Below are positions 16,212 to 24,941 of a stretch of DNA of 64,000 nt, in pieces. Source of the DNA: CAIKMD01 sp963740675 (GTDB lineage: Bacteria; Pseudomonadota; Alphaproteobacteria; ATCC43930; CGMCC-115725); the NCBI GenBank assembly GCA_963740675.1, contig CAVUFS010000011.1, positions 151,156-215,155 on the forward strand, given 5' to 3'. The notes below the pieces were generated by a model. That model was not told the DNA's origin, made no database searches, and saw only the letters and a list, made by a program, of their open reading frames with translations. A program made the position numbers and the translations under genes. The stretch's first letter is position 1; the number at the start of each line of letters is the position of its first letter.

Positions 16212-17675
16212 ATGGAACATTCTGTTTCGAGCAAAGCACGTAAAAATCTGCAGGTCCGCCGGCGCGACGTGCTGCGCGGCGCTGCGGCCATCAGCGCGGC
16301 GGCAATCCTGCGCCCCGTCGTAGCGACCGCACAGTCTTCCGAAGCCTATGCGCATCTGCCAAGCCGCGGCGAGTATCTCATTCGCGGCGCCTATGTGATC
16401 ACGATGGACGACAAGCTGGGCGATGTGCCGGCGGGCGACATCCATGTGAAGAACGGCGCCATCGTCGCGGTCGGCAAGGCGCTGAAGGCGCCCGGCGCGA
16501 AAGTCATCGACGGCAAGACGATGATCGCGATGCCCGGCCTCATCGAGACGCATTGGCATATGTGGGGCACTGCCGCGAGCAACACCGCCGGCGATACGGA
16601 CAAGATGGGCTATTTCAGCTTCGCCAAGGCGGTCGGCGCGATCTTCAAGGCCGAAGACAATGCGCGCGGCGTGCGGCTCGGCATCGCCGAGGCGATCAAT
16701 TCCGGCCTCACCACCGTGCACAACTGGTCGCACAACATCGTCTCGCCGGAATACGCCGATGCCGAGCTCGCGGCGCATCACGCCATGGGGCATCGCGCGC
16801 TTTTCGGTTACGGCTATTTCGGTATCCGCATGGAGAATCAAGCGGTAAACGTTGCCGATCTGCCGCGCGTCAACGAGCGCTGGATCAAGCCGAGCGAAGG
16901 CATGCTGACGCTTGGTGTCTGCTCGCGCGGGCCCGAGAGCAACAACATGGATATGGTCCACATGGAGTGGGAGGCGGCGCGCAAGATGGGGCTGCGCGTC
17001 TCGACCCATGTCGGCACTGGCCTGGCAAAGGTGAAGCAGCGAGAGGCGATCAAGAAACTCAGCGAGGCCGGGCTGCTCGGCCCTGACGTGATCCTCGTCC
17101 ACGACACCAACATCGTCGACAATGACAGCGACCTGCTCGCCAAGACGAAGACCGAAGTCAGCCTCAGCCCCTTCACTGAGCTTCGCACCGGCTTCGGCAT
17201 CACCCCGATCGGCGCGCTGACCAAGGCCGGCGTGCCCCTGAGCCTTTCGGTCGACACGACCGTGCTCGCCGGCAATTGCGATATGTTCGCGATCATGAAG
17301 GCGATCCTCAACATCGCCGATGGCGAGGCGCAAAACGAGTTCCAGATGACGGCGCGCCGCGCGCTGGAGCTGGCGACGACAGGCGGCGCGCGGGCGCTGG
17401 GCATCGCCGATCGCGTCGGCTCGCTGACGCCGGGCAAGCGCGCGGATATCCTTCTGATCCGCACCACCGACCTCAACATGGCGCCATTCACCGATCCGGG
17501 CCACATGGTCGTGCAATCGACCAACCCGTCGAATGTCGACATGGTGATGATCGACGGCCGCATCATGAAGAGCGGCGGCAAGCTGATCGGCATCGACGTG
17601 GCGCGGATCGTGCGCGAGGCAAATGACACCGCTCAGCGCGTCCGCGCCGAGGCCGAGCGCATCAGCCATACCTGA
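16212..17675 (+). CDS. Tat-exported amidohydrolase (cytosine deaminase/AtzA-like superfamily)
   Basis: A 487-residue protein with a twin-arginine leader (RRRDVLRGAAAISAAAIL, about 17-34) and thus probably periplasmic. The amidohydrolase_1 fold is shown by GKTMIAMPGLIETHWHMWG (HxH at about 111-113), STHVGTG (about 262), LVHDTNI (about 296) and SVDTTVLAG (about 345; Asp), ending with the usual composite beta domain (LTPGKRADILLI). All four metal-site segments are present, so it should be an active deaminase or hydrolase. Most relatives are cytoplasmic; a Tat leader suggests processing of substrate before uptake, as an inference. It precedes a molybdenum hydroxylase subunit on the same strand (70-bp gap). 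Confidence 0.88.
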   Translation: MEHSVSSKARKNLQVRRRDVLRGAAAISAAAILRPVVATAQSSEAYAHLPSRGEYLIRGAYVITMDDKLGDVPAGDIHVKNGAIVAVGKALKAPGAKVIDGKTMIAMPGLIETHWHMWGTAASNTAGDTDKMGYFSFAKAVGAIFKAEDNARGVRLGIAEAINSGLTTVHNWSHNIVSPEYADAELAAHHAMGHRALFGYGYFGIRMENQAVNVADLPRVNERWIKPSEGMLTLGVCSRGPESNNMDMVHMEWEAARKMGLRVSTHVGTGLAKVKQREAIKKLSEAGLLGPDVILVHDTNIVDNDSDLLAKTKTEVSLSPFTELRTGFGITPIGALTKAGVPLSLSVDTTVLAGNCDMFAIMKAILNIADGEAQNEFQMTARRALELATTGGARALGIADRVGSLTPGKRADILLIRTTDLNMAPFTDPGHMVVQSTNPSNVDMVMIDGRIMKSGGKLIGIDVARIVREANDTAQRVRAEAERISHT

Positions 17676-17745
17676 AGGGGCACGGCTGGCGCCGATCCGA
17701 CGCCAGCCGTAAAATCCGCCCATCAATGGGGCAAGGGGGCGGCGC

Positions 17746-20070
17746 ATGAGTGTCCAGAAAATCGGCCAGCACGTCGTGCGCGAGGAGGATGACCGGCTGC
17801 TGCGCGGCCGGGGCCGCTACGTCTCCGATATGAAGCTGACCGGCGAGGCCCAGGCCTATGTCCTGCGCTCACCCCACGCCCATGCCAAGATCATCGCGAT
17901 CGACACCGCCCAGGCTAAAGCCGCGCCCGGCGTGCTCGCCGTTCTGACCGGCGCCGATATCGCCAAGCGCGGCCTCGGCACGACGCGGCCTTTCGCACCG
18001 AGGAAGCGCAGCAACGGCCAGCCGGCTTTCGTTTGCCCACAGCCGCTGCTGGCGAAGGACCGTGTTCGCTATGTCGGCGATCCGATCGCTTTCGTTGTCG
18101 CGGAGACGCTAAACCAGGCGAAAGACGCCGCCGAGCTGATCGACGTCACCTATGAGATGCTGCCGGCAGTGATCACCGCCGAAGAAGCAATCGTGCCCGG
18201 CGCGCCCGCGGTGCATGACGAGAACCCCGGTAACGAAGCCTTCTTCCACGAAGGCGGCAGCAAGGATGCGGTCGATGCCGCCTTCGCCAAGGCGGCGCAT
18301 CTGGTCAAACATAACATCATCATCAACCGCATCACCGCGAACACGATGGAGCCGCGCGGTTGCCTCGCGCAATACGATCCCGTCGACAAGCGCTACACCA
18401 TCCGCTGCACGATCCAGTCGGCGCATGGCACGAAAGCCGCGCTCGCCGGGCAGATATTCAAGCTGCCGCACAACAAATTCCGCGTGATTTGCGACAATAT
18501 GGGCGGCGGCTTCGGCATGAAGGGCGGCGTCTATCCCGAATACGCCGTCGCGCTCTACGCCGCCGAGGTCACCGGCCGCCCGGTGCGCTGGACGGCGGAG
18601 CGCAGCGAAGGCGTGATGACCGACGAGATGAGCCGCGGCAGCCATGTCGAGACGACGCTGGCGCTCGACAAGGACGGCAAGTTCCTGGCGCTGCGTGCGG
18701 TCAACACCGCCTCGATGGGCGCTTATTTCTCGTCCGACCGGCCGACGATCCCGCTGACTGTCGCGCTTGGTTGCCTCGTCAACACCTACGCCTTCCCCGC
18801 CATCCACGCGCAAGTGCGCGCCGTGCTGACCAACACCATGATGATCGCGCCTTATCGCGGCGGCGGCCGGCCCGAGCCTATCATCGTCACCGAGACCATC
18901 ATCGACAAAGCGGCGCATCAACTCGGCATCGACGCGGCAGAGCTGCGCCGGCGCAACACCGTGCCGGCGAGCGCCATGCCCTACACGACGGCGATGCGCC
19001 AGGTCTATGACACCGGCGATTTCGGCAAGAACCTTTCCGATGCGCTGCAACTCGCCGAGCAATCGAGCGTCGAGCAGCGGCGCGAGGCGGCGAAGAAGCG
19101 CGGCAAGATACTGGGATTCGGCGTGGCGACGGCCGTTGCCGCGACCGGCGGTCAGGGTTTCGAATTCGCCGAAGTACGCTTCGATCAAACCGGCGGCGTG
19201 ACGCTCCTCACCGGCAGCATGGATCACGGCCAGGGCCACGGTACGGCCTACAAACAGGTCTTATCGGAGAAACTCGGCATCGATGCCAACCTCATCCGCT
19301 ACGAATTTGGCGATACTGATCTGGTCGATAACGGTGTCGGCAGCTTTGGCTCTCGCTCGGCGATCCTCGCCGGCGGCGCGATCACGGTCGCCGCGCAAAA
19401 GCTGGTCGAGAAAGGCAAGAAGATCGCCGCGCATATGATGGAAGCGGCGGTCGACGATGTCGCTTTCGAGAACGGCAGCTTCGCCATCGCCGGCACTGAC
19501 AAGAAGGTCAGCCTTGCGCAAGTGGCCAAGCATTCCTTCGAATGGGGCCAGTTGCCGAACGATGTCGAGATGGGATTCACCGAGCGCGCCAATTACGCGC
19601 CGGCCAACGCCTCGACCTTCCCCTCGGGCGCGCATATCTGCGAGATCGAGATCGATGCCGAGACCGGCAAGCTGGCGCTGACACGCTATTCCGCGGTCGA
19701 CGATGTCGGTACCGTCCTCAATCCGCTGATCTGCGAAGGGCAGATACAGGGCGGCATCGTTCAGGGCCTGGGCCAGTCGCTCTGCGAAGACATCATCTAC
19801 GATAAGAACGGCCAGCTCCTCAGCGGCTCGTTCATGGATTACTGCATGCCACGCGCCGACGATTTCTGCGATTTCACCCTCGGCAACAACACCTCGCCGA
19901 CCGACCGCAACCCGCTCGGCGTCAAAGGCGTCGGCGAGGCCGGCACGATCGGCGCGATCCCGGCACTGATGAACGCCGTCAACGACGCGCTCCATCGCAT
20001 CGGCGCGCCGGAGATCGAAATGCCGGCGACGCCCGAAAAGGTTTGGCGCGCGATCCAGGCGGCGCGATAA
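17746..20070 (+). CDS. Xanthine dehydrogenase-family molybdopterin-binding (large) subunit
   Basis: A 774-residue molybdenum hydroxylase large subunit of the CO dehydrogenase/isoquinoline oxidoreductase type. It opens IGQHVVREEDDRLLRGRGRYVSD. It has the molybdopterin segment NMGGGFGMKGG (about 252-262), the APYRGGGRPE loop (about 366-375) and, near the C-terminus, VKGVGEAGT with the catalytic Glu (about 730). Such enzymes hydroxylate N-heterocycles, aldehydes or aromatic rings with water as oxygen donor. The small 2Fe-2S and FAD subunits normally encoded beside it are absent from the whole window. A flavoprotein gene follows 73 bp later and might supply electron transfer, as speculation. Confidence 0.92.
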   Translation: MSVQKIGQHVVREEDDRLLRGRGRYVSDMKLTGEAQAYVLRSPHAHAKIIAIDTAQAKAAPGVLAVLTGADIAKRGLGTTRPFAPRKRSNGQPAFVCPQPLLAKDRVRYVGDPIAFVVAETLNQAKDAAELIDVTYEMLPAVITAEEAIVPGAPAVHDENPGNEAFFHEGGSKDAVDAAFAKAAHLVKHNIIINRITANTMEPRGCLAQYDPVDKRYTIRCTIQSAHGTKAALAGQIFKLPHNKFRVICDNMGGGFGMKGGVYPEYAVALYAAEVTGRPVRWTAERSEGVMTDEMSRGSHVETTLALDKDGKFLALRAVNTASMGAYFSSDRPTIPLTVALGCLVNTYAFPAIHAQVRAVLTNTMMIAPYRGGGRPEPIIVTETIIDKAAHQLGIDAAELRRRNTVPASAMPYTTAMRQVYDTGDFGKNLSDALQLAEQSSVEQRREAAKKRGKILGFGVATAVAATGGQGFEFAEVRFDQTGGVTLLTGSMDHGQGHGTAYKQVLSEKLGIDANLIRYEFGDTDLVDNGVGSFGSRSAILAGGAITVAAQKLVEKGKKIAAHMMEAAVDDVAFENGSFAIAGTDKKVSLAQVAKHSFEWGQLPNDVEMGFTERANYAPANASTFPSGAHICEIEIDAETGKLALTRYSAVDDVGTVLNPLICEGQIQGGIVQGLGQSLCEDIIYDKNGQLLSGSFMDYCMPRADDFCDFTLGNNTSPTDRNPLGVKGVGEAGTIGAIPALMNAVNDALHRIGAPEIEMPATPEKVWRAIQAAR

Positions 20071-20143
20071 TTTCTGCGCCTCCGCCGCTTCGGGCGGACG
20101 ACGGAGGCGATCTCACACAAAACACGCCCGCGGAGGAAGGGCG

Positions 20144-21907
20144 ATGACGATCAACAGGCGTGATCTGTTGCGCGGGAGCGGAATGGCGGCCGCGGTAGCG
20201 GCGGGCGGCATCGTGCCGGTCGCGGCCGAAGCACAAGGCCAGCCGACAAAATGGGACTACACGGCTGACGTGGTGGTCGTCGGCTCGGGCGCGTCCGGCT
20301 TTCCCGCCGCGATCAAGGCGCGCGACGACGGCGCCTCGGTCATCATCGTCGAGGCGCAGCCGCATACCGGCGGCCACGGTACCTGCAGCGGCGGCAACGT
20401 CCCGCTCGGCGGCGGCACCAGCCGCCAGAAGAAATACGGCATCCAGGATTTACCCGATCTCTATTTCCGCGACCTGACCGATTGGTCGGTGGTCGAAGGC
20501 AACGGCTTTCCTGATTACCGCTACAACGATCGCGAGATCATTCGCGCCTTCGCCGACCACAGCCCGATCGTCTTCGAATGGCTGGTCGAGCAGGGCGTCG
20601 TCTTTGTCGATAAGGCGCCCGATACGCTGGGCGGCGGCTCGGTCGGCAATTCGGTGCCGCGCGAGAATCATGCCGCAGTGATGAATTGGCCGACGGTGCA
20701 AACCGGCGGACCGGCGCCCGCCGATCAGCAGGCGACGATGTCCTCGGGCAATGGCCTGATTCGGCCGCTGGAAGCGACAGCGGCGAAGAAAGGCGTACAG
20801 GTCCTGCTCGAGCATCGCATGGTTGGCTTGCATCGCGAGCACCCGAAATCGGGCCGCGTCATCGGCATCGTCGTCGACAACAAGGGCAAGCACCTCAACA
20901 TTCGCGCGCGGCGCGGTGTCATCCTCGCCACCGGCGGCTCCAGCACCAACGTCAATTTCCGCCGCATGTTCGATCCGCGCCTGACCGAAGAATATTGCGG
21001 CATCGCCGGCCAGCCCTGGTCCGACCAGGATGCGAGCGGCGAGCTCGCCGCGATGGAGGTCGGCGCCTCGCTCTGGGGCGGCTTCAACGAGACCGGCGAG
21101 TTCGGCTCCGGCCTCACCAAGCCCGGCCATATCGGCACGCAATATGGCTATGTGAACCTGACCTGGCAGCCGACGAGCAAAGTGTTCGACAAGGCGCGCG
21201 CCACCGGCCTGCAGGTCAAGGACTGGCAAGACCTGATCCTCGTTAACATGATCGGCAAGCGCTTCTATGACGAGACCGGGCCGCAATACAGCTCCAACAA
21301 CTACAACGAGGTCAAACCCTACGACCCGTGGAGCTGGCGCAACGTCAAGAACGTCAAATTCAATCCACGCAACTGGATCAACGCGGCGCTCGCCGGTATC
21401 GGCGATGCGCATAATGGCGGCGGCCCGATCTGGGCGATCTTCGATGCCGACGCGGTGGCGCGCGAGAAATGGGATACGACGGCGCCGCATGTCGACACGA
21501 CCGGCTTCTTCTTCCAGGCCGACACGCTCGCCGGGCTCGCGGCGAAGATCAAAATGAAATATCAGCGCGTGCCGATGCCGCCGCAAAATCTCGAAGAGAC
21601 CGTCGCGCGCTACAACGGCTTCGTCGACACGGGTGAAGATGCAGATTTCGCCAAGCCGAAGCCGCTCTACAAGATTGCGAAGCCGCCTTTCTTCGCTGCC
21701 TGGTCGACGCCGGTGATCCACGACACTCGCGTCGGGCTGCGCATCAACCCCAAGGGCCAGGTGGTCGACATGAACGGCGCGGTGATCGCGGGGCTCTATT
21801 CCTGCGGCGAGACCGCCGGCGGCTTCAGCCAGCACGGCCTCGCCCGCGCAACCTGCCAGGGCTACATCGCCGGCATGAACGCGGCGGCGGAGAAGGTCGC
21901 AAGCTGA
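20144..21907 (+). CDS. Tat-exported FAD-binding oxidoreductase (fumarate reductase flavoprotein-like)
   Basis: A 587-residue flavoprotein with an N-terminal twin-arginine leader (INRRDLLRGSGMAAAVAAGG). The dinucleotide-binding motif is ADVVVVGSGASGFPAAIKARDDGASVIIVEA (about 43-73). The family's GGxS and C-terminal GLYSCGETAGGFSQHGLARAT (about 547-567) are present, as in the FAD_binding_2 group (fumarate/urocanate reductases, 3-ketosteroid dehydrogenases). Export suggests a periplasmic redox enzyme acting on an unsaturated acid. It may cooperate with the preceding molybdenum hydroxylase. Its TGA overlaps a CTG that probably starts the EVE-domain gene. Confidence 0.88.
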   Translation: MTINRRDLLRGSGMAAAVAAGGIVPVAAEAQGQPTKWDYTADVVVVGSGASGFPAAIKARDDGASVIIVEAQPHTGGHGTCSGGNVPLGGGTSRQKKYGIQDLPDLYFRDLTDWSVVEGNGFPDYRYNDREIIRAFADHSPIVFEWLVEQGVVFVDKAPDTLGGGSVGNSVPRENHAAVMNWPTVQTGGPAPADQQATMSSGNGLIRPLEATAAKKGVQVLLEHRMVGLHREHPKSGRVIGIVVDNKGKHLNIRARRGVILATGGSSTNVNFRRMFDPRLTEEYCGIAGQPWSDQDASGELAAMEVGASLWGGFNETGEFGSGLTKPGHIGTQYGYVNLTWQPTSKVFDKARATGLQVKDWQDLILVNMIGKRFYDETGPQYSSNNYNEVKPYDPWSWRNVKNVKFNPRNWINAALAGIGDAHNGGGPIWAIFDADAVAREKWDTTAPHVDTTGFFFQADTLAGLAAKIKMKYQRVPMPPQNLEETVARYNGFVDTGEDADFAKPKPLYKIAKPPFFAAWSTPVIHDTRVGLRINPKGQVVDMNGAVIAGLYSCGETAGGFSQHGLARATCQGYIAGMNAAAEKVAS

Positions 21908-22362
21908 GCGCCGCCCGCAAGCGCGAGACCCTCCGGCAGAACTGGATCGCTGTCGCCTCCGCCGAGCATGCACGGCGCGGCGGCGACGGCGGTTTCATGC
22001 AGGTTTCGCACGGCAAGCTGGCGCCGCTGAAACGCATCGCGCCGGGCGATCGCGTCGCCTTCTACGCGCCGACGGTCACGCTCGGCGGCAAGGATAAATG
22101 CCAGTCCTTCATCCTGCTCGGCATCGTCCGGGACGGCGAGCCCTATCAAGTCACGATGAGCGCCGACTTCCAGCCGTTCCGCCGCGGTGTTGAATGGTTG
22201 TCGCGGACAGAGACGCCGATCGCGGCGCTGCTCGATCAGCTCGACTTCACCGCCGGGCAACGCAATTGGGGATATCAACTCCGCTTCGGCCTTTTCGCGA
22301 TCAGCGATCACGACATCGATCTGATCGCGAAGGCGATGGGCGTGGAGAAGTTACCCAGATAA
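21904..22362 (+). CDS. EVE-domain (UPF0310) protein, probable CTG start
   Basis: The protein matches the UPF0310/EVE family: NWIAVASAEHARRGGDGGFMQVSHGK, IAPGDRVAFYAPT and GMSADFQPFRRGVEW-like blocks. The conserved N-terminus (NWIAVASAEH, from 21940) lies upstream of the first ATG (21997), and no ATG, GTG or TTG exists in that frame back to the preceding gene. A CTG at 21904 overlaps the flavoprotein stop (CTGA) and has GGAGAAGG 7 bp upstream, giving 152 residues, the usual family length. EVE domains bind modified bases or small ligands and often sit in stand-alone housekeeping or defence contexts. No functional link to the neighbours is evident. Confidence 0.72.
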   Translation: MSAARKRETLRQNWIAVASAEHARRGGDGGFMQVSHGKLAPLKRIAPGDRVAFYAPTVTLGGKDKCQSFILLGIVRDGEPYQVTMSADFQPFRRGVEWLSRTETPIAALLDQLDFTAGQRNWGYQLRFGLFAISDHDIDLIAKAMGVEKLPR

Positions 22363-22363
22363 T

Positions 22364-22439
22364 CGTCATTCCCGCGCACGCGGGAATCCAGGAAACACCA
22401 CGCTGATGCCCTGGATCGCCGCTTTCGCGGGGAAGACGA
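22364..22439. repeat. Dispersed palindromic repeat (TCATTCCCGC-type)
   Basis: Third copy of the 3802/6036 family: left hairpin ATTCCCGC/GCGGGAAT, right hairpin CGCCGCTTTCGCGGGG with an imperfect stem, outer ends CGTCATT and GACGA. It lies between the convergent EVE-domain and molybdenum hydroxylase genes. Confidence 0.72.
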
Positions 22440-22456
22440 AAAAGAAAGGTGGTGTG

Positions 22457-24823
22457 TTACTCCGCCGCCGCTTTTGCGTGTTGGATCGCGCGCCAGACGC
22501 GCTCGGGCGTTGCCGGCATTTCGACGTGGCTCACGCCGAGCTCCGACAATGCGTCGACGATGGCATTGATCACAGCGCCGAGCGCCGGCGTGGTGCCGCC
22601 TTCGCCGCCCGGCCGAATGCCGTAGCGGTGGCTGGTGGCCGGTACCTCGATTAGCGCCGTGTTGAACGCCGGCATCATATCGGCGCGCGGCACAGCGTAG
22701 TCCATGAACGAGGCCGAGAGATTTTGCGCGTTCTCGCGATCGTAGTAGCACAGCTCCATCAGCGCCTGGCCGATACCCTGCGCCGCCGCGCCATGCGTCT
22801 GGCCGTGCAGAATCAGCGGGTTGATGGCGAGACCGACATCGTCGACACCGGCCCAATGCAGCAACCGCACCACGCCGGTATCGGGATCGACCTCGACCTC
22901 GCAAATATGCGTGCCGGACGGCCAGGCGCCCGATCGCACGACCTGATCGCCAATACCGTCGAGCTTGCCCTTCAGATCGTCGGGCAAATCGGCGCGCGTC
23001 TCCGCGGCCTTGGCGATATCGAAAATGCCGTAAAAGCGATCGGTGCCTTTGATGCCGAAGCGGCCATCGGTGAATTCGATATCGTCGACCGATGCTTCGA
23101 GCAGATGCGAGGCGATCTTCTTGCCCTTCTCGATAATCTGATCGGTGGCAATTCCGATGACGAGGCTGGCCAAACGCATTGAGCGGCCGGAATGCGAGCC
23201 GCCGCCGACGGAGACGCGTTTCGTGTCGTGCGCGACGTAATCGACACTCTCGAACGGCACACCCAGCCAAGTGTTGATGAGCTGCGCAAAGCTGGTCTCG
23301 TGGCCCTGGCCGCTGTTCATGGTGCCCAGCACCAGCTCGACACGGCCGCGGGATTCCACCGTCACCTCGGCACGCTCGCGCGGGAAGCCGCCGGCGATCT
23401 CGACGTAATTGCCGATGCCGATGCCACGCAGCTTACCGTTCTTTTTCGATTTTGCCTTGCGCGCAGCGAAGCCTTTCCAATTGGCGAGGTCGAGCGCGGC
23501 ATTCATGCCCTTCTCGTACTCGCCGTTGTCGTAGGTCTGGCCGACGGCATTCGTATAGGGGAACGCATTCTCGGCGATGAAATTCTTGCGCCGCAGCTCG
23601 ACCGGGTCGAAGCCGCATTGATCGGCGGCAAGATCGACCAGCCGCTCGATGACATAGACCGCTTCGGGACGGCCGGCGCTGCGATAGGGCGTGGTCGGCG
23701 GCGTGTTGGTGACGACCGCGCAGCCGCGAAAATGCACCGCCGGAATGTCGTATACGCCCGACATCTGGCCGAGACCCTTGCGCAGTGGCACGAAGACGAT
23801 GGTATGCGCGCCGAGGTTGCTGATGTTGGTGCCGCGCATGCCGATGAACCGGCCGTCTTTGTCGAGCGCGAGCTCCGCCTCGACCGTCAGATCTCGGCCC
23901 TGATAATCGCTGACGAAAGACTCCGTGCGATCGCCTTGCCATTTGATCGGCCGGCCAATCTTCTTCGCCGCCCAGGGGAGCACCGCATATTCCGGAAAGA
24001 AGAAATTGCGCGTGCCGAAATTGCCGCCCATATCGCCGCAGACGCAGCGCACATTCTCGACCGGCACGCCGAGCACGCTGGCAAGATCGCCACGCTCACG
24101 CGCGACGCCGCTGCCGGTGCCGGCATAGAGCGTATAGAGATTGGCCTTGGGATCGTAATCGCCGACGGCATTGCGCGGCTCCATCGGGGTGCCGGTGACG
24201 CGATTGCACCAACATTCGAAGCGCACGACATGTGCGGCCTTGGCGAAAGCCGCGTCGGTCGCCGCCTTGTTGCCGACATCGACATCGACGACGAGATTGG
24301 ACGGCGCCTCTTCCCATACCTTGGGCGATTTCGGATCCATCGCATCTTTGGCCCAGGCGACCGCAGGCAGAATCTCGTAATCGATCTCGACCAGCTCAGC
24401 GCCGTCTTTCGCCTGATCCGTGGTCTCAGCGATGACGATCGCGACCGGCTCGCCGACATGGCGCACCTTGTCCGCCGGCAGCATCGGCTGAGCGTGGATG
24501 AAAGTATTGAAGCCGGGTCGGATATCGACCTTCACATCGGGCGGACCTTCGAGCGATGGCTTGTGATCCATCAGATGAAGGCCGTCGGCGAGCAGGTCTT
24601 TTCCGGTAAAGACGGCGATCACCCCCGGCGATTTCAGCGCGGCGGAGCTATCGACACCGCGGATGCGCGCATGAGCGTGGTGCGAGCGCACCATCCAGGC
24701 ATAGGCCGTGTTCGGCAGCCACACATCGGCGACGTAATAGCCCTTGCCCGTCAGAAGCCGTTTATCTTCCTTGCGCTGAACCGGCTTGCCGATGCCGCCC
24801 GAGGATTCGCTCCGCTCAACCAT
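22457..24823 (-). CDS. Xanthine dehydrogenase-family molybdopterin-binding (large) subunit, second copy
   Basis: A 788-residue paralogue of the protein at 17746, in opposite orientation. It opens GIGKPVQRKEDKRLLTGKGYYVAD. It carries the molybdopterin segment CGDMGGNFGTRNFFFPEY, TTPYRSAGRPEAVYVIERL and a C-terminal PGGEGGTTPALGA with the catalytic Glu. The start is taken at ATG 24823; a frame extending to 25009 adds a low-complexity Arg-rich stretch with no ribosome-binding site. Again no 2Fe-2S or FAD subunit is nearby, so it must borrow them or use another partner. The upstream gene on the same strand is an orphan TRAP binding protein, which may deliver the substrate. Confidence 0.9.
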   Translation of the reverse strand: MVERSESSGGIGKPVQRKEDKRLLTGKGYYVADVWLPNTAYAWMVRSHHAHARIRGVDSSAALKSPGVIAVFTGKDLLADGLHLMDHKPSLEGPPDVKVDIRPGFNTFIHAQPMLPADKVRHVGEPVAIVIAETTDQAKDGAELVEIDYEILPAVAWAKDAMDPKSPKVWEEAPSNLVVDVDVGNKAATDAAFAKAAHVVRFECWCNRVTGTPMEPRNAVGDYDPKANLYTLYAGTGSGVARERGDLASVLGVPVENVRCVCGDMGGNFGTRNFFFPEYAVLPWAAKKIGRPIKWQGDRTESFVSDYQGRDLTVEAELALDKDGRFIGMRGTNISNLGAHTIVFVPLRKGLGQMSGVYDIPAVHFRGCAVVTNTPPTTPYRSAGRPEAVYVIERLVDLAADQCGFDPVELRRKNFIAENAFPYTNAVGQTYDNGEYEKGMNAALDLANWKGFAARKAKSKKNGKLRGIGIGNYVEIAGGFPRERAEVTVESRGRVELVLGTMNSGQGHETSFAQLINTWLGVPFESVDYVAHDTKRVSVGGGSHSGRSMRLASLVIGIATDQIIEKGKKIASHLLEASVDDIEFTDGRFGIKGTDRFYGIFDIAKAAETRADLPDDLKGKLDGIGDQVVRSGAWPSGTHICEVEVDPDTGVVRLLHWAGVDDVGLAINPLILHGQTHGAAAQGIGQALMELCYYDRENAQNLSASFMDYAVPRADMMPAFNTALIEVPATSHRYGIRPGGEGGTTPALGAVINAIVDALSELGVSHVEMPATPERVWRAIQHAKAAAE

Positions 24824-24941
24824 TTTCGTATGACTCCGCCTCTTCTGCGGCGTCACTAAACCCGCCCCGGGCGCCGCGCGCAAGTGCGCTGCGGGAATGG
24901 GGCTTTGCGCCCCACCCCATGCTGCACGCGCAAACCGGCGT

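Noticed and set aside
3802..22439. A CRISPR array made of the repeated palindromes
   Set aside because: Copies are kilobases apart with no regular spacers and no cas genes; they are dispersed palindromic elements.
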